A program made the position numbers and the translations under genes. A DNA stretch of 21,738 nt from Alphaproteobacteria bacterium (lineage in GTDB: Bacteria > Pseudomonadota > Alphaproteobacteria > Rhizobiales > Beijerinckiaceae). The DNA is taken from assembly GCA_009921785.1 (NCBI GenBank), contig RFXE01000007.1:1-21738 (forward strand), in the 5' to 3' direction. The notes under the pieces were generated by a model that saw only the letters and a program-made list of their open reading frames with translations, had not been told where the DNA came from and did not search any database. Position 1 is the stretch's first letter. Each line of letters opens with the position of its first letter. Shown in pieces: positions 7,559 through 14,965 of the stretch.

Positions 7559-7600
7559 TTTCCGGAAAGCTCCTTTAACCGGACATACGTAAATGTCTGG
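7559..7600. promoter_or_regulatory. Two palindromes upstream of the histidine kinase
   Basis: TTTCCGGAAA at 7559-7568 is a perfect 10-bp palindrome. CCGGACAT and ATGTCTGG (7579-7600), separated by six bases, form an inverted repeat with one mismatch. Both lie within 60 bp of the kinase ATG, in the shared GST/kinase upstream region, where operators would be expected. The regulator is unknown. Confidence 0.35.
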
Positions 7601-7618
7601 GGAGAAGAGAGTTGACCC

Positions 7619-8713
7619 ATGGCCTTGTCCCGACGACTCACAATCGCACCAGCCGCGCCGCACACTCCAGCGCGCCTGTCTGATCGTGTCGTGAAGGCAT
7701 GGCAGATCATAAATACGCATGGTGGTGATGTCCTTCTTTGCCTGCCCGTTATTGCGCTTGCTTTACTCGCACTCTCGGGCAATGTCGGCCATATCGAACC
7801 GGCACCCATCATTTTGCTTCTCGCGCTTTATGGAGTGATTTTGGTCTGGCGTATGTCGCGCAGCGCTGCGGAACGCAAAGCCATTCGTCATGGTCGCGAT
7901 GTTTTGATTGCGGGTCTTGAAGAGGCGCGCCTCCGCTCGGAAGATGCACGCCAACGCGCTGAGGATTTAAACACTGCGAAATCGCGTTTTCTTGCCAGCA
8001 TCAGCCATGAATTGCGCACACCGCTTAATGCTATTCTCGGCTTTTCCGAGATCATGGAAGCAGAGCTTCTTGGTCGTCATCGTGTCAAAGCCTATCGCGC
8101 TTATGCCCGCGACATTCATGAGAGTGGCCGCATGTTGCTCGGTCTTATTGATGAGCTTCTCGATTTGTCGCGCATCGAAGCCGGTCGATTTGATCTTGTC
8201 GAAAGCGAAATCATGCTTGCTGACATCGCCGCTGATTGTGCGCATCTTGTCGAATTGCGCGCGCAGAGCCGCGATTTATCATTGCTCCTGATGGTTGATC
8301 CGTCACTTGCACAGTTAAGGGCTGATCCCCGCGCCATCAGGCAGATCATTCTTAATCTTCTGTCGAATGCTATTAAATTTACGCCAGAAGGTGGTGAGAT
8401 CATCTTAGAGATCGGTGCAACAAAATCAGGCGGCCAATTCATCAAAGTGGCGGATACGGGTCCCGGCATTCCCGCTTTTGAAATTCCGATCATTCTTGAA
8501 AGTTTTGGACGCGGCACGCTCGCCATTAAAACAGCAAAAGAGGGTGCTGGGCTCGGATTACCGATTGTGCGCGGGTTAACGTCGATGCATGGCGGCGAAT
8601 TTTCACTCGCTGCGCGCGAAGGCCAAGGCACCGTCGCGCTCATTACCTTGCCAGCAGAGCGGGTACTTCAAAAGACCGAGAGAGTCATGCCCGCAGAGCG
8701 TCACGCAGCGTAA
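7619..8713 (+). CDS. Membrane-anchored sensor histidine kinase without obvious sensor domain
   Basis: This is the kinase half of a two-component system: it autophosphorylates on His and passes phosphate to a response regulator. Two hydrophobic segments (about residues 36-53 and 61-77) are separated by only a few residues, so there is no periplasmic sensing domain. A short coiled coil (about 84-120) leads into the HisKA H-box ISHELRTPLNAILGF with H130. The HATPase_c domain shows the N-box NLLSNAIKFTPEGG, G1 DTGPGIP (279-285) and G2 GAGLGLPIV (309-317). The H-box type resembles the PleC/DivJ/PdhS alphaproteobacterial group. No response regulator gene is adjacent, so it is an orphan. The stop lies 3 bp from the convergent cobT stop. 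Confidence 0.93.
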   Translation: MALSRRLTIAPAAPHTPARLSDRVVKAWQIINTHGGDVLLCLPVIALALLALSGNVGHIEPAPIILLLALYGVILVWRMSRSAAERKAIRHGRDVLIAGLEEARLRSEDARQRAEDLNTAKSRFLASISHELRTPLNAILGFSEIMEAELLGRHRVKAYRAYARDIHESGRMLLGLIDELLDLSRIEAGRFDLVESEIMLADIAADCAHLVELRAQSRDLSLLLMVDPSLAQLRADPRAIRQIILNLLSNAIKFTPEGGEIILEIGATKSGGQFIKVADTGPGIPAFEIPIILESFGRGTLAIKTAKEGAGLGLPIVRGLTSMHGGEFSLAAREGQGTVALITLPAERVLQKTERVMPAERHAA

Positions 8714-8716
8714 GAC

Positions 8717-9745
8717 TTAATCGGCGCGATCATCCACTTTCGCTTCGCCGAATGTTGCCATGCCATCATGACAGGCAACTGCCGCTTTGATCACTCCGAT
8801 AGCAAGCGCTGCACCAGACCCTTCACCCAAACGCATGCCAAGTTCGAGCAGCGGCTTTTTGCCGAGGCGATCAAGCACATCACGATGAGCGCCTTCGGCT
8901 GAAAGGTGACCCGCAAAACAATGATCAAGGGCTGCCGGATTGGCCGCATGCAGAACGGCTGCCGCCGCCGTTGCCACATATCCATCAATCACAAGGGGAA
9001 TGCGTTCCATCCGTGCGGCTAAAATCATGCCCGCCATCGCGGCAATCTCACGACCGCCTATATGCTGCAACACGAGCAGGGGATCATGAAGAATGGACGC
9101 ATGAGTTTTAAGGGCTGCTTCAACAGCCGCACATTTACGCTTCAAGCCCTCATCATCAATCCCTGTGCCGCGCCCGACCCAATGCGAAACGGAACCGCCA
9201 TAAAGTGCAGCATAAAGAGCGGCTGCAATCGTGGTGTTACCGATGCCCATTTCACCAATAGCGAGAAGATCATGGCCTCCACCAATCGCTTCCATACCAA
9301 AAGCCATTGTCGCGACGCAGGTCTTCTCATCCATCGCGGGTTCAATCGTGATATCACCAGTCGGAATTTCAAGTGCGAGATCATAGGCTTTGAAACCGAT
9401 ATCGAAGGTCTTGCAGATCTGATTGATCGCCGCGCCCCCTGCTCCAAAATTATCGAGCATTTGTTGCGTCACTGTTGCCGGATAAGGTGAGACACCGCGC
9501 GCAGTAACACCATGATTGCCCGCAAAGACCGCTACAAGCGGACGCCGCGCGGTGGGGCGCGCCGTGCGCTGCCATCCGGCCATGTGCAACACGATTTCTT
9601 CGAGCCGCCCGAGACTGCCCGGCGGCTTTGTCAAAAAGCGATCCCGCTCACGTGCCGCATCCATGCTCGCCTGATCAGCGGTCGGCATTGACGCCAACAG
9701 CGCCCGAATATCATCAAAGGGATGTGCGGAAGAGGAAGCGGCCAT
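8717..9745 (-). CDS. cobT: Nicotinate-nucleotide:dimethylbenzimidazole phosphoribosyltransferase
   Basis: CobT makes alpha-ribazole phosphate from nicotinate mononucleotide and a lower-ligand base, mostly 5,6-dimethylbenzimidazole, in the nucleotide-loop branch of cobalamin synthesis. The 342-aa length is usual. Motifs seen are TKPPGSLGRLEEI, FAGNHGVTARGVSPYP, EMGIGNTTIAAALYAAL, VGRGTGIDDEGLKRK, and GMRLGEGSGAALAIGVIKAA, whose Glu corresponds to the catalytic Glu317 of Salmonella CobT. In many rhizobia cobT neighbours cobS; here it stands alone between a histidine kinase and a P450. No B12-riboswitch box is recognisable in the 104 bp upstream. Confidence 0.96.
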   Translation of the reverse strand: MAASSSAHPFDDIRALLASMPTADQASMDAARERDRFLTKPPGSLGRLEEIVLHMAGWQRTARPTARRPLVAVFAGNHGVTARGVSPYPATVTQQMLDNFGAGGAAINQICKTFDIGFKAYDLALEIPTGDITIEPAMDEKTCVATMAFGMEAIGGGHDLLAIGEMGIGNTTIAAALYAALYGGSVSHWVGRGTGIDDEGLKRKCAAVEAALKTHASILHDPLLVLQHIGGREIAAMAGMILAARMERIPLVIDGYVATAAAAVLHAANPAALDHCFAGHLSAEGAHRDVLDRLGKKPLLELGMRLGEGSGAALAIGVIKAAVACHDGMATFGEAKVDDRAD

Positions 9746-9774
9746 GATCGACTCACAAGAAATGGAACTTTAGA

Positions 9775-9790
9775 GGCGTCCTTAGACGCC
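9775..9790. other. Perfect stem-loop between P450 and cobT
   Basis: GGCGTC and GACGCC form a perfect 6-bp stem with a 4-base loop, 30 bp upstream of the cobT ATG and 60 bp past the P450 stop. There is no T run on the minus strand after it, so a terminator is not clear; a processing or attenuation site is possible. The rest of 9746-9849 shows nothing. Confidence 0.35.
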
Positions 9791-9849
9791 GCTCCCCTCA
9801 TCGAAGCAAGAGAAAAACGGACCTCATTCACCCCAGACACGACAAGAGA

Positions 9850-11076
9850 CTAAAATTCGAGGTCTAACCGTTCCAGCCCATGGAAATGATAGGCATCTCG
9901 ATAAGCGGGCTCTTGGGCAAGTCTCAGCTGCGGCAAACGCTCAAACAACACTTTCAGTGCCACGCGCATTTCTAAACGCGCCAGAGGAGCGCCGACGCAA
10001 AAATGAATACCCCCGCCAAAACTCTGCTGCGGATTAGGGTCGCGCGTTGGGTCAAGCCTATCAGGATCTTTATATCGGGCCGGATCGCGATTGGCCGCAC
10101 CGAGCATCAAGCCGATCTCACTTCCCTTTTTCAGCGAAAGCCCATTCCACTCCACATCCTCTAAAACATAGCGCGTGAAAAGATGCAGCGGCGCATCAAA
10201 GCGCAAAAGCTCCTCGACCAGTCTTTCGCCGCTTTCGACATCGGAAAGAGCCGCGTGTGCATCAATGCCTTCTTCAAGAAGCGCTTTCACGCCATTACCC
10301 AAAGCGTGCACGGTTGCTTCATGCCCGGCGTTGAGAACCAAGATACAAGTCGAAACAAGCTCATCTTCGGTGAGCTTCATGCCTTCGGTCTCTGCGGTAA
10401 TCAGATGGCTCATCAAATCATCAGCAGGCTTCTTGCGACGCGCGGTAATGTAAGACTTTAGATAGGCAACGAAGTCTTGCGTCGCTTTGACAGCCTGATC
10501 TTCCGCGTCACGGCTGCGACCAAATTGATACATGGCCACCATTTTATGCGACCACTCGAGCAGTTGCGGCACCATGTCGGTCGGAACGCCAAGTAGCTCC
10601 GCAATTACGATCACCGGAATGGGCGTTGCGAAGGCCTCGATGAGTTCCACGCGTCCCTTTGCTTCAAAAGTATCAATCAACTCATGCGCGAGCTTTTCAA
10701 TGCGCGGTGCCAGCCGCTCTACTTGGCGCGATACAAAAGCGCGATTGATCAGCGTACGAAGCCGCGTGTGATCAGGCGGTTCAAGCGATAAGAGCGAATG
10801 ATCTTCGACATCATAAAAGGGTTTGACGTGAGCGGGCATCTCCGGCCAACCCAATTCCTCACGCGTCGCAATGTGTAAAATCTGTCGTCCAAAGCGCTTA
10901 TCCCGAAACAGTGCTGTCACATCGGCATGGGAGGCAAAACACCACATGCCGAATTGCTTCCAGAAAAAAGCGGGCGCGCGTTGTCTTATCGCATGATAGG
11001 CGGGATAGGGATTGTTAAAAAAGGCAGGATCGCGAGGATCAAGATCGACACTGTTATCAGACGAAAAAAATTCCAT
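9850..11076 (-). CDS. Cytochrome P450 monooxygenase (soluble bacterial type)
   Basis: This is a haem-thiolate monooxygenase that needs ferredoxin and reductase partners, neither of which is encoded here; its substrate is unknown. The 408-aa length is typical of soluble bacterial class I P450s. Seen are SLEPPDHTRLRTLINRAF (helix C region), I-helix motif NAGHEATVHAL (the AGxxxT oxygen-activation motif), K-helix EELLRF (ExxR), a PERF-region equivalent RLDPTRDPN, and the haem loop FGGGIHFCVGAPLARLE with the ligand at C360. No signal or anchor is present. Its ATG begins one base after the ccrM TGA (TGA-G-ATG), which implies translational coupling to ccrM even though the functions look unrelated. 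Confidence 0.95.
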   Translation of the reverse strand: MEFFSSDNSVDLDPRDPAFFNNPYPAYHAIRQRAPAFFWKQFGMWCFASHADVTALFRDKRFGRQILHIATREELGWPEMPAHVKPFYDVEDHSLLSLEPPDHTRLRTLINRAFVSRQVERLAPRIEKLAHELIDTFEAKGRVELIEAFATPIPVIVIAELLGVPTDMVPQLLEWSHKMVAMYQFGRSRDAEDQAVKATQDFVAYLKSYITARRKKPADDLMSHLITAETEGMKLTEDELVSTCILVLNAGHEATVHALGNGVKALLEEGIDAHAALSDVESGERLVEELLRFDAPLHLFTRYVLEDVEWNGLSLKKGSEIGLMLGAANRDPARYKDPDRLDPTRDPNPQQSFGGGIHFCVGAPLARLEMRVALKVLFERLPQLRLAQEPAYRDAYHFHGLERLDLEF

Positions 11077-11077
11077 C

Positions 11078-12250
11078 TCAATCCGCAGGCATGGAGGCGC
11101 GAATATCCTGCCGCAACATATCGATCACGATCAAGTCCTGGCCCTTTTCAAGATACCAAAATGTCCAGCCATTGCATGCGGGTAAGCCTTGCGCCAAAGC
11201 ACCAATTTTATGAATTGAGCCCGTGGCAGGCCCAAGAACAAGTGAACCATCGGCTTTCACTTGCGCACGGAAGCGACGCTTCGCATCGACCAATTCAACA
11301 CCCGGTGCAATGAGGCCCGCTTCAATGAGCGCGCTAAACGGAATTCGCGGCTCGCTCCGCTTTGTCGGCGCAATTGCCAAGGCCGTATCGTCTAAGGGTT
11401 CAACGGCAGCAATACGCGCTTGAGCGGCGTTGGCATAATCCGGATCACGTTCAATGCCGACAAAGTGACGGCCTAGCCTCTTCGCCGTCGCGCCCGTTGT
11501 GCCGGTGCCAAAAAATGGATCGAGAATCACATCACCCGGATTGGAGGATGATAGAATAACACGTGCTAAAAGTTGCTCCGGCTTTTGCGTCGGATGAACC
11601 TTGCTGCCTTTTGAATCCTTCAACCGCTCGCCACCCGTGCAGAGTGGCAAATACCAATCGGAACGTACTTGCGTATCTTCATTGGCCGCTTTGAGCGCAT
11701 CATAGTGAAATGTGTAACTCTTAGAGGCCGCATTACGCGAGGCCCAAATCATCGTCTCATGCGCATTGGTAAAACGCCGCCCGCGAAAATTCGGCATCGG
11801 ATTGGCTTTGCGCCAAATCACGTCATTCAAAATCCAAAAGCCGAGATCCTGCATAATCGCGCCAACGCGGAAGATGTTATGATAAGAGCCGATGACCCAC
11901 AAAGTCGCATTCGGCTTCATGACGCGTTGCGCTTCCGTGAGCCATGCTTTTGTGAAAGCGTCATAGTCAGCGAAGCTTGAAAACTTATCCCAATCATCGT
12001 CAACCGCATCGACAAGCGATTGATCAGGACGATTCAAAGCGCCCTCAAGTTGAAGATTATAAGGGGGATCGGCAAAAACAAGATCAACACTAGCCGAGGG
12101 AAGCGATTTCAATTGTTCAATGCAATCACCGCGCAAAATCTGGTCTCGGAAATCCTCAACCGGGCGCACAACCGGAACCGGCACACGCATGATGCGACGC
12201 GCTGACGACGTAACCGCGCGTGCGGCTGTATTTGAACGCAATGACGCCAT
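11078..12250 (-). CDS. ccrM: Cell-cycle DNA adenine methyltransferase (GANTC, CcrM)
   Basis: CcrM methylates adenine in GANTC after replication and thereby times gene expression in alphaproteobacteria. It is a beta-class N6-adenine methyltransferase: the catalytic DPPY motif comes early in FADPPYNLQLEGAL, and the S-adenosylmethionine motif DPFFGTGTTG comes later. SLVDAVDDDWDKF, NPMPNFRGRRFTNAHETMIW and KVHPTQKPEQLLARV are characteristic of this orthologue group. The C-terminal roughly 85 residues (SALIEAGLIAPG to the end) fit the RAMA-type DNA-binding domain. ATG 12250 gives 390 aa; an in-frame GTG at 12259 would add three residues. Upstream lies rnhB and then a radical SAM gene, an arrangement I recall from other Hyphomicrobiales. 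The upstream region carries a CtrA-like motif. Confidence 0.96.
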   Translation of the reverse strand: MASLRSNTAARAVTSSARRIMRVPVPVVRPVEDFRDQILRGDCIEQLKSLPSASVDLVFADPPYNLQLEGALNRPDQSLVDAVDDDWDKFSSFADYDAFTKAWLTEAQRVMKPNATLWVIGSYHNIFRVGAIMQDLGFWILNDVIWRKANPMPNFRGRRFTNAHETMIWASRNAASKSYTFHYDALKAANEDTQVRSDWYLPLCTGGERLKDSKGSKVHPTQKPEQLLARVILSSSNPGDVILDPFFGTGTTGATAKRLGRHFVGIERDPDYANAAQARIAAVEPLDDTALAIAPTKRSEPRIPFSALIEAGLIAPGVELVDAKRRFRAQVKADGSLVLGPATGSIHKIGALAQGLPACNGWTFWYLEKGQDLIVIDMLRQDIRASMPAD

Positions 12251-12320
12251 GAAACCCACTATCCCCGATCAATTCTCGTGGACGGTAGGGGAATTAGGGT
12301 AAAGAAGCGGTTTAGCGATT

Positions 12321-12330
12321 GCTTCGAAGC
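12321..12330. other. Perfect 10-bp palindrome upstream of ccrM
   Basis: GCTTCGAAGC is self-complementary and lies in the rnhB-ccrM gap. It may be a protein-binding site, but no regulator is recognised. Confidence 0.3.
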
Positions 12331-12355
12331 GCGCGGAATTCGACAAGCTTCTCTT

Positions 12356-12373
12356 ATGGTTAACTCTTGTTAA
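12356..12373 (-). promoter_or_regulatory. CtrA-like binding site upstream of ccrM
   Basis: On the minus strand TTAACCAT (complement of 12356-12363) matches the 8-mer form of the CtrA site. On the plus strand TTAA at 12360-12363 and at 12370-12373 are spaced by six bases, close to the TTAA-N7-TTAA consensus. A further TTAA lies at 12395-12398. The site is about 105 bp before the ccrM start. CtrA activation of ccrM is established in Caulobacter; its operation here is inferred. I found no GANTC in 12251-12404. Confidence 0.5.
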
Positions 12374-12404
12374 AAAAACAGAGTAAATGAAGTCTTAACA
12401 AACT

Positions 12405-13025
12405 TTATGATTTCAACGGCGCAAAACTCATCCGATGGATTGGCGTTGGTCCATGCTTGGCAAGCGCGTCAAGATGCGCGGCGGTGCCATAACCGGCATG
12501 TTTATCAAACCCGTAACCAGGCCAAAATGTGTTTGCCTGATTCATCAAACGATCACGCGTCACTTTCGCCAAGATCGACGCGGCCGCAATCGACAAAGAG
12601 AGTGCATCACCCTTGATCACCGCTTCACCCACACAAGGCATGTTTGGCCAATCGCGCCCATCAACAAGCGCAGCGCCGGGCTTCACCGGCAAAGCGTGAA
12701 CGGCTTCGACCATACCCTTCAATGTAGCCGCGCGAATGTTCGTCTCATCAATCACGCGCGCTGATACAATCACGATTGCGCTTTGCGACGTTGCCCGAAT
12801 GCGATCAAATAAAATCGCCCGCCGCGTCGATGTAAGCTTCTTTGAATCATTCAATCCTTCAGGAATTGCATCTGGATTAAGAATGCAGGCAGCCACTACA
12901 ACGGGCCCCGCCAACGGCCCCCGCCCCGCTTCATCGACACCCGCAACAGGGCCAAGGCCTCGCGCTTGATAGAGAGTCTCGCGGGAATAATCTGGCGCGC
13001 TTTGGCGTGTCATTTTTTTCGGCAT
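12405..13025 (-). CDS. rnhB: Ribonuclease HII
   Basis: RNase HII cuts the RNA strand of RNA-DNA hybrids, including single ribonucleotides embedded in DNA. The 206-aa protein has the family core: GVDEAGRGPLAGPVV, which carries the first Asp-Glu metal ligands, LNDSKKL, then GDALSLSIAAASILAKVTRD with the later catalytic Asp residues, and GYGTAAHLDALAKHGPTPIH followed by RMSFAP. The ATG at 13025 lies 13 bp beyond the stop of the radical SAM gene on the same strand. A second ATG at 13013 is possible but has no better ribosome-binding site. The gene is probably cotranscribed with the radical SAM gene, while ccrM has its own upstream region of 154 bp. Confidence 0.96.
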   Translation of the reverse strand: MPKKMTRQSAPDYSRETLYQARGLGPVAGVDEAGRGPLAGPVVVAACILNPDAIPEGLNDSKKLTSTRRAILFDRIRATSQSAIVIVSARVIDETNIRAATLKGMVEAVHALPVKPGAALVDGRDWPNMPCVGEAVIKGDALSLSIAAASILAKVTRDRLMNQANTFWPGYGFDKHAGYGTAAHLDALAKHGPTPIHRMSFAPLKS

Positions 13026-13038
13026 GATCAGATCACTC

Positions 13039-14157
13039 TCAAAACAAGCTCATCTGATCGCCCGCCTTTGGCGGCACTTTGAAGAGATCCGTGCGCACGC
13101 GAAGGCGTTCTTGATTAAGACTCAGACGTTCACAAGCGACTTTGAAGCGCTGCGCGATCAAGGCCGCATAAACACCTTCGCCACGCATACGTTCCCCAAA
13201 ACGGGGGCGATAATCAACGCCACCATGCGCGTCTTTAACAAGACCCAAGACATGATTAAGCCGCCCCGGATAATGATCCTGCAACCACTCGCGAAACAGA
13301 TCTTTCAACTCCAAAGGCAAACGCAGAAAAATATAATTGGCTTCTTGCGCTTTCGCGGCTTTGGCCGCTTCGAGAATTTTTTCGATCTCATGATCATTGA
13401 GGGAGGGAATAATCGGCGCGACCATCACGCCTGTGGGTATGCCCGCTTGATTCAACTCTTTCACCGCCTCGAGTCGTTTCATAGGAGTCGACGCGCGCGG
13501 CTCCATAGTTCGGGCGAGTGTGCTATCAAGCGTGGTCACCGAGAGATAGACTTTCGCAAGCCCCTTGGCTGCCATGGGCGCGAGAAGATCAATGTCACGC
13601 GTCACCAATGCTGATTTCGTAACAATGCCGACAGGATGATTGAAGCGGTTCAGCACCTCAAGAAGACTACGCATGATTTGGCGCTCACGCTCAATCGGCT
13701 GATAGGGATCGGTATTGGTGCCAATCGCAATCAGCTTCGGCTTATAATTTTTCGCGGACAATTCACGCTCAAGCAATAATGCAGCGTTTTCTTTAGCGAA
13801 AAGCCGCGATTCAAAATCAAGCCCGGGCGATAACCCCATATAGGCATGCGTTGGGCGCGCGAAACAATAAATGCAGCCATGCTCGCACCCACGATAGGGA
13901 TTGATCGATTGATCAAAAGGAATATCGGGCGATTCATTGTGTGAGATGATGCTGCGCGGTGTCTCAACCGTGACATGGGTTTTGAATGGCGGAAGCTCTT
14001 CGGACGAGCCCCAGCCATCATCTTCATCAACCCGCGCAATCGGCTCATAGCGACCGGAGGGATTGGTCACCGCACCGCGTCCCCGACGACGATCGTGATC
14101 GACGCCGCGTTCGGCCAATCGCTCGATCACAGGCATGCGCTCATCAATACGCGGCAT
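13039..14157 (-). CDS. PA0069-family radical SAM protein
   Basis: This is a radical S-adenosylmethionine enzyme related to the spore-photoproduct-lyase-like (SplB/COG1533) group; the substrate is unknown. The cluster motif CEHGCIYC is seen at C91, C95 and C98, preceded by INPYRG and followed by FARPTHAYMG, which is typical of the PA0069 family. Further family blocks are KPKLIAIGTNTDPYQPIERE, VGIVTKSALVTRDIDLL, RASTPMKRLEAVKELNQAGI and VMVAPIIPSLND. The N-terminal about 75 residues include a basic RRRGRGA stretch and a linker. The start at 14157 has GGAG about six bases upstream. It leads the probable transcription unit with rnhB. The 372-aa length is usual. Confidence 0.92.
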   Translation of the reverse strand: MPRIDERMPVIERLAERGVDHDRRRGRGAVTNPSGRYEPIARVDEDDGWGSSEELPPFKTHVTVETPRSIISHNESPDIPFDQSINPYRGCEHGCIYCFARPTHAYMGLSPGLDFESRLFAKENAALLLERELSAKNYKPKLIAIGTNTDPYQPIERERQIMRSLLEVLNRFNHPVGIVTKSALVTRDIDLLAPMAAKGLAKVYLSVTTLDSTLARTMEPRASTPMKRLEAVKELNQAGIPTGVMVAPIIPSLNDHEIEKILEAAKAAKAQEANYIFLRLPLELKDLFREWLQDHYPGRLNHVLGLVKDAHGGVDYRPRFGERMRGEGVYAALIAQRFKVACERLSLNQERLRVRTDLFKVPPKAGDQMSLF

Positions 14158-14293
14158 TCACCACTCCGGAAAAAGAACATTTCAAGAACAAGCAGGATTC
14201 CGCCGCGCAATCAACCCCGTTTTTGTGCGTGAGAGCGCTTGTGCCCGCAATTTCGGCACGGCGATTGGATAGGGTCGTGATAAAGCCGAGGTC

Positions 14294-14827
14294 ATGATTT
14301 CGGTAATAATCCCGACCCCTGATGATGATCCGGTTTTGATTGAAACGCTCGCGGCGCTCGTCGCCGGGATAGCGGACGGGGTCTTACGCGATGCGGTGAT
14401 TGTTGGGCCCGCCTCAACCCGTATCAACGAAATGGCAGAAGCGGCGGGTGCAACGCGCATCAAAGTAACTGGCTCACAAGACGAGATGATCATCGCGGCC
14501 GCAAAAATCGCCCGCGCCGATTATTGTTTTGTGATTCCTGCCGGCTGTGTGCCTATCGGTCATTGGACGGGCGCCTTAGCGGAAAGCGTAAACCGGATCG
14601 ACGATCCTCGTGACGCCGGACTTTTCCCCCTCGCTCCGCGCGCGGGACTCGCTCAAGCCGTCAAAAGCGGGCTTATCAATCAGTTCAGCCTATGGAGCGG
14701 ACGCCCACATCCGCGCCACGGATTTCTTGCGGCACGAAAAACACTTGAGGCGGGCACAAGCCGCTTTCGCTTCTTCACTATCGAAGCAGCCGTCAGCGAC
14801 CGCGGCATTCACAGTTTTTTCCGCTAA
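14294..14827 (+). CDS. Small glycosyltransferase-like protein (GT2-like fold, atypical)
   Basis: The 177-aa product begins MISVIIPTPDDDPVLIETLAAL and continues with VIVGPAS and ADYCFVIPAGCVP. This follows the beta-alpha pattern of family 2 glycosyltransferases, where a nucleotide-sugar-binding strand is followed by a metal-binding DxD. Here the DxD position reads IPAGCVP, with no acidic pair visible. The protein is also shorter than active GT2 enzymes (usually over 220 aa). It may be a non-catalytic relative or use a different chemistry. The start has GAGG two bases upstream, closer than usual. It is divergent from the radical SAM gene (136-bp gap with nothing else recognised) and convergent with the old yellow enzyme gene. 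Confidence 0.6.
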   Translation: MISVIIPTPDDDPVLIETLAALVAGIADGVLRDAVIVGPASTRINEMAEAAGATRIKVTGSQDEMIIAAAKIARADYCFVIPAGCVPIGHWTGALAESVNRIDDPRDAGLFPLAPRAGLAQAVKSGLINQFSLWSGRPHPRHGFLAARKTLEAGTSRFRFFTIEAAVSDRGIHSFFR

Positions 14828-14965
14828 AATCCCCTGAATATCCCCAAACTGTGCACGGGTTATTAGAGCGTTATCCCCGCTTCCATGCGCAGGTTACAAA
14901 CCGCCCATTCACAAGTTTTCCACAGACCTGTCCACAGGTTAGAAACACCCCGAACATGCCAACGC
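14828..14965. other. Convergent gap with DnaA-box-like motifs and a palindrome
   Basis: TTATCCCC (14871-14878), TTTTCCACA (14916-14924, one mismatch to TTATCCACA) and CTGTCCACA (14928-14936, two mismatches) point the same way within about 65 bp. ACCTGT-CC-ACAGGT at 14926-14939 is a perfect inverted repeat with a 2-base centre. No gene or clear terminator is visible. A DnaA-binding or other operator role is speculative. Confidence 0.35.

Noticed and set aside
8116..8643. 175-aa minus-strand open frame
   Set aside because: It is antisense to the histidine kinase; the Ser/Arg-rich translation is typical of shadow frames.
9062..9490. 142-aa plus-strand open frame
   Set aside because: It is antisense to cobT, with no recognisable motif.
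9746..9849. Cobalamin riboswitch upstream of cobT
   Set aside because: The gap is too short for a full element, and I see no B12-box-like sequence.
13024..13614. 196-aa plus-strand open frame
   Set aside because: It is antisense to the radical SAM gene, which has clear motifs on the other strand.
14828..14965. Chromosomal replication origin
   Set aside because: Box matches are imperfect and few, there is no AT-rich stretch, and flanking genes are not the usual hemE or dnaA neighbours. It is kept only as a low-confidence motif cluster.
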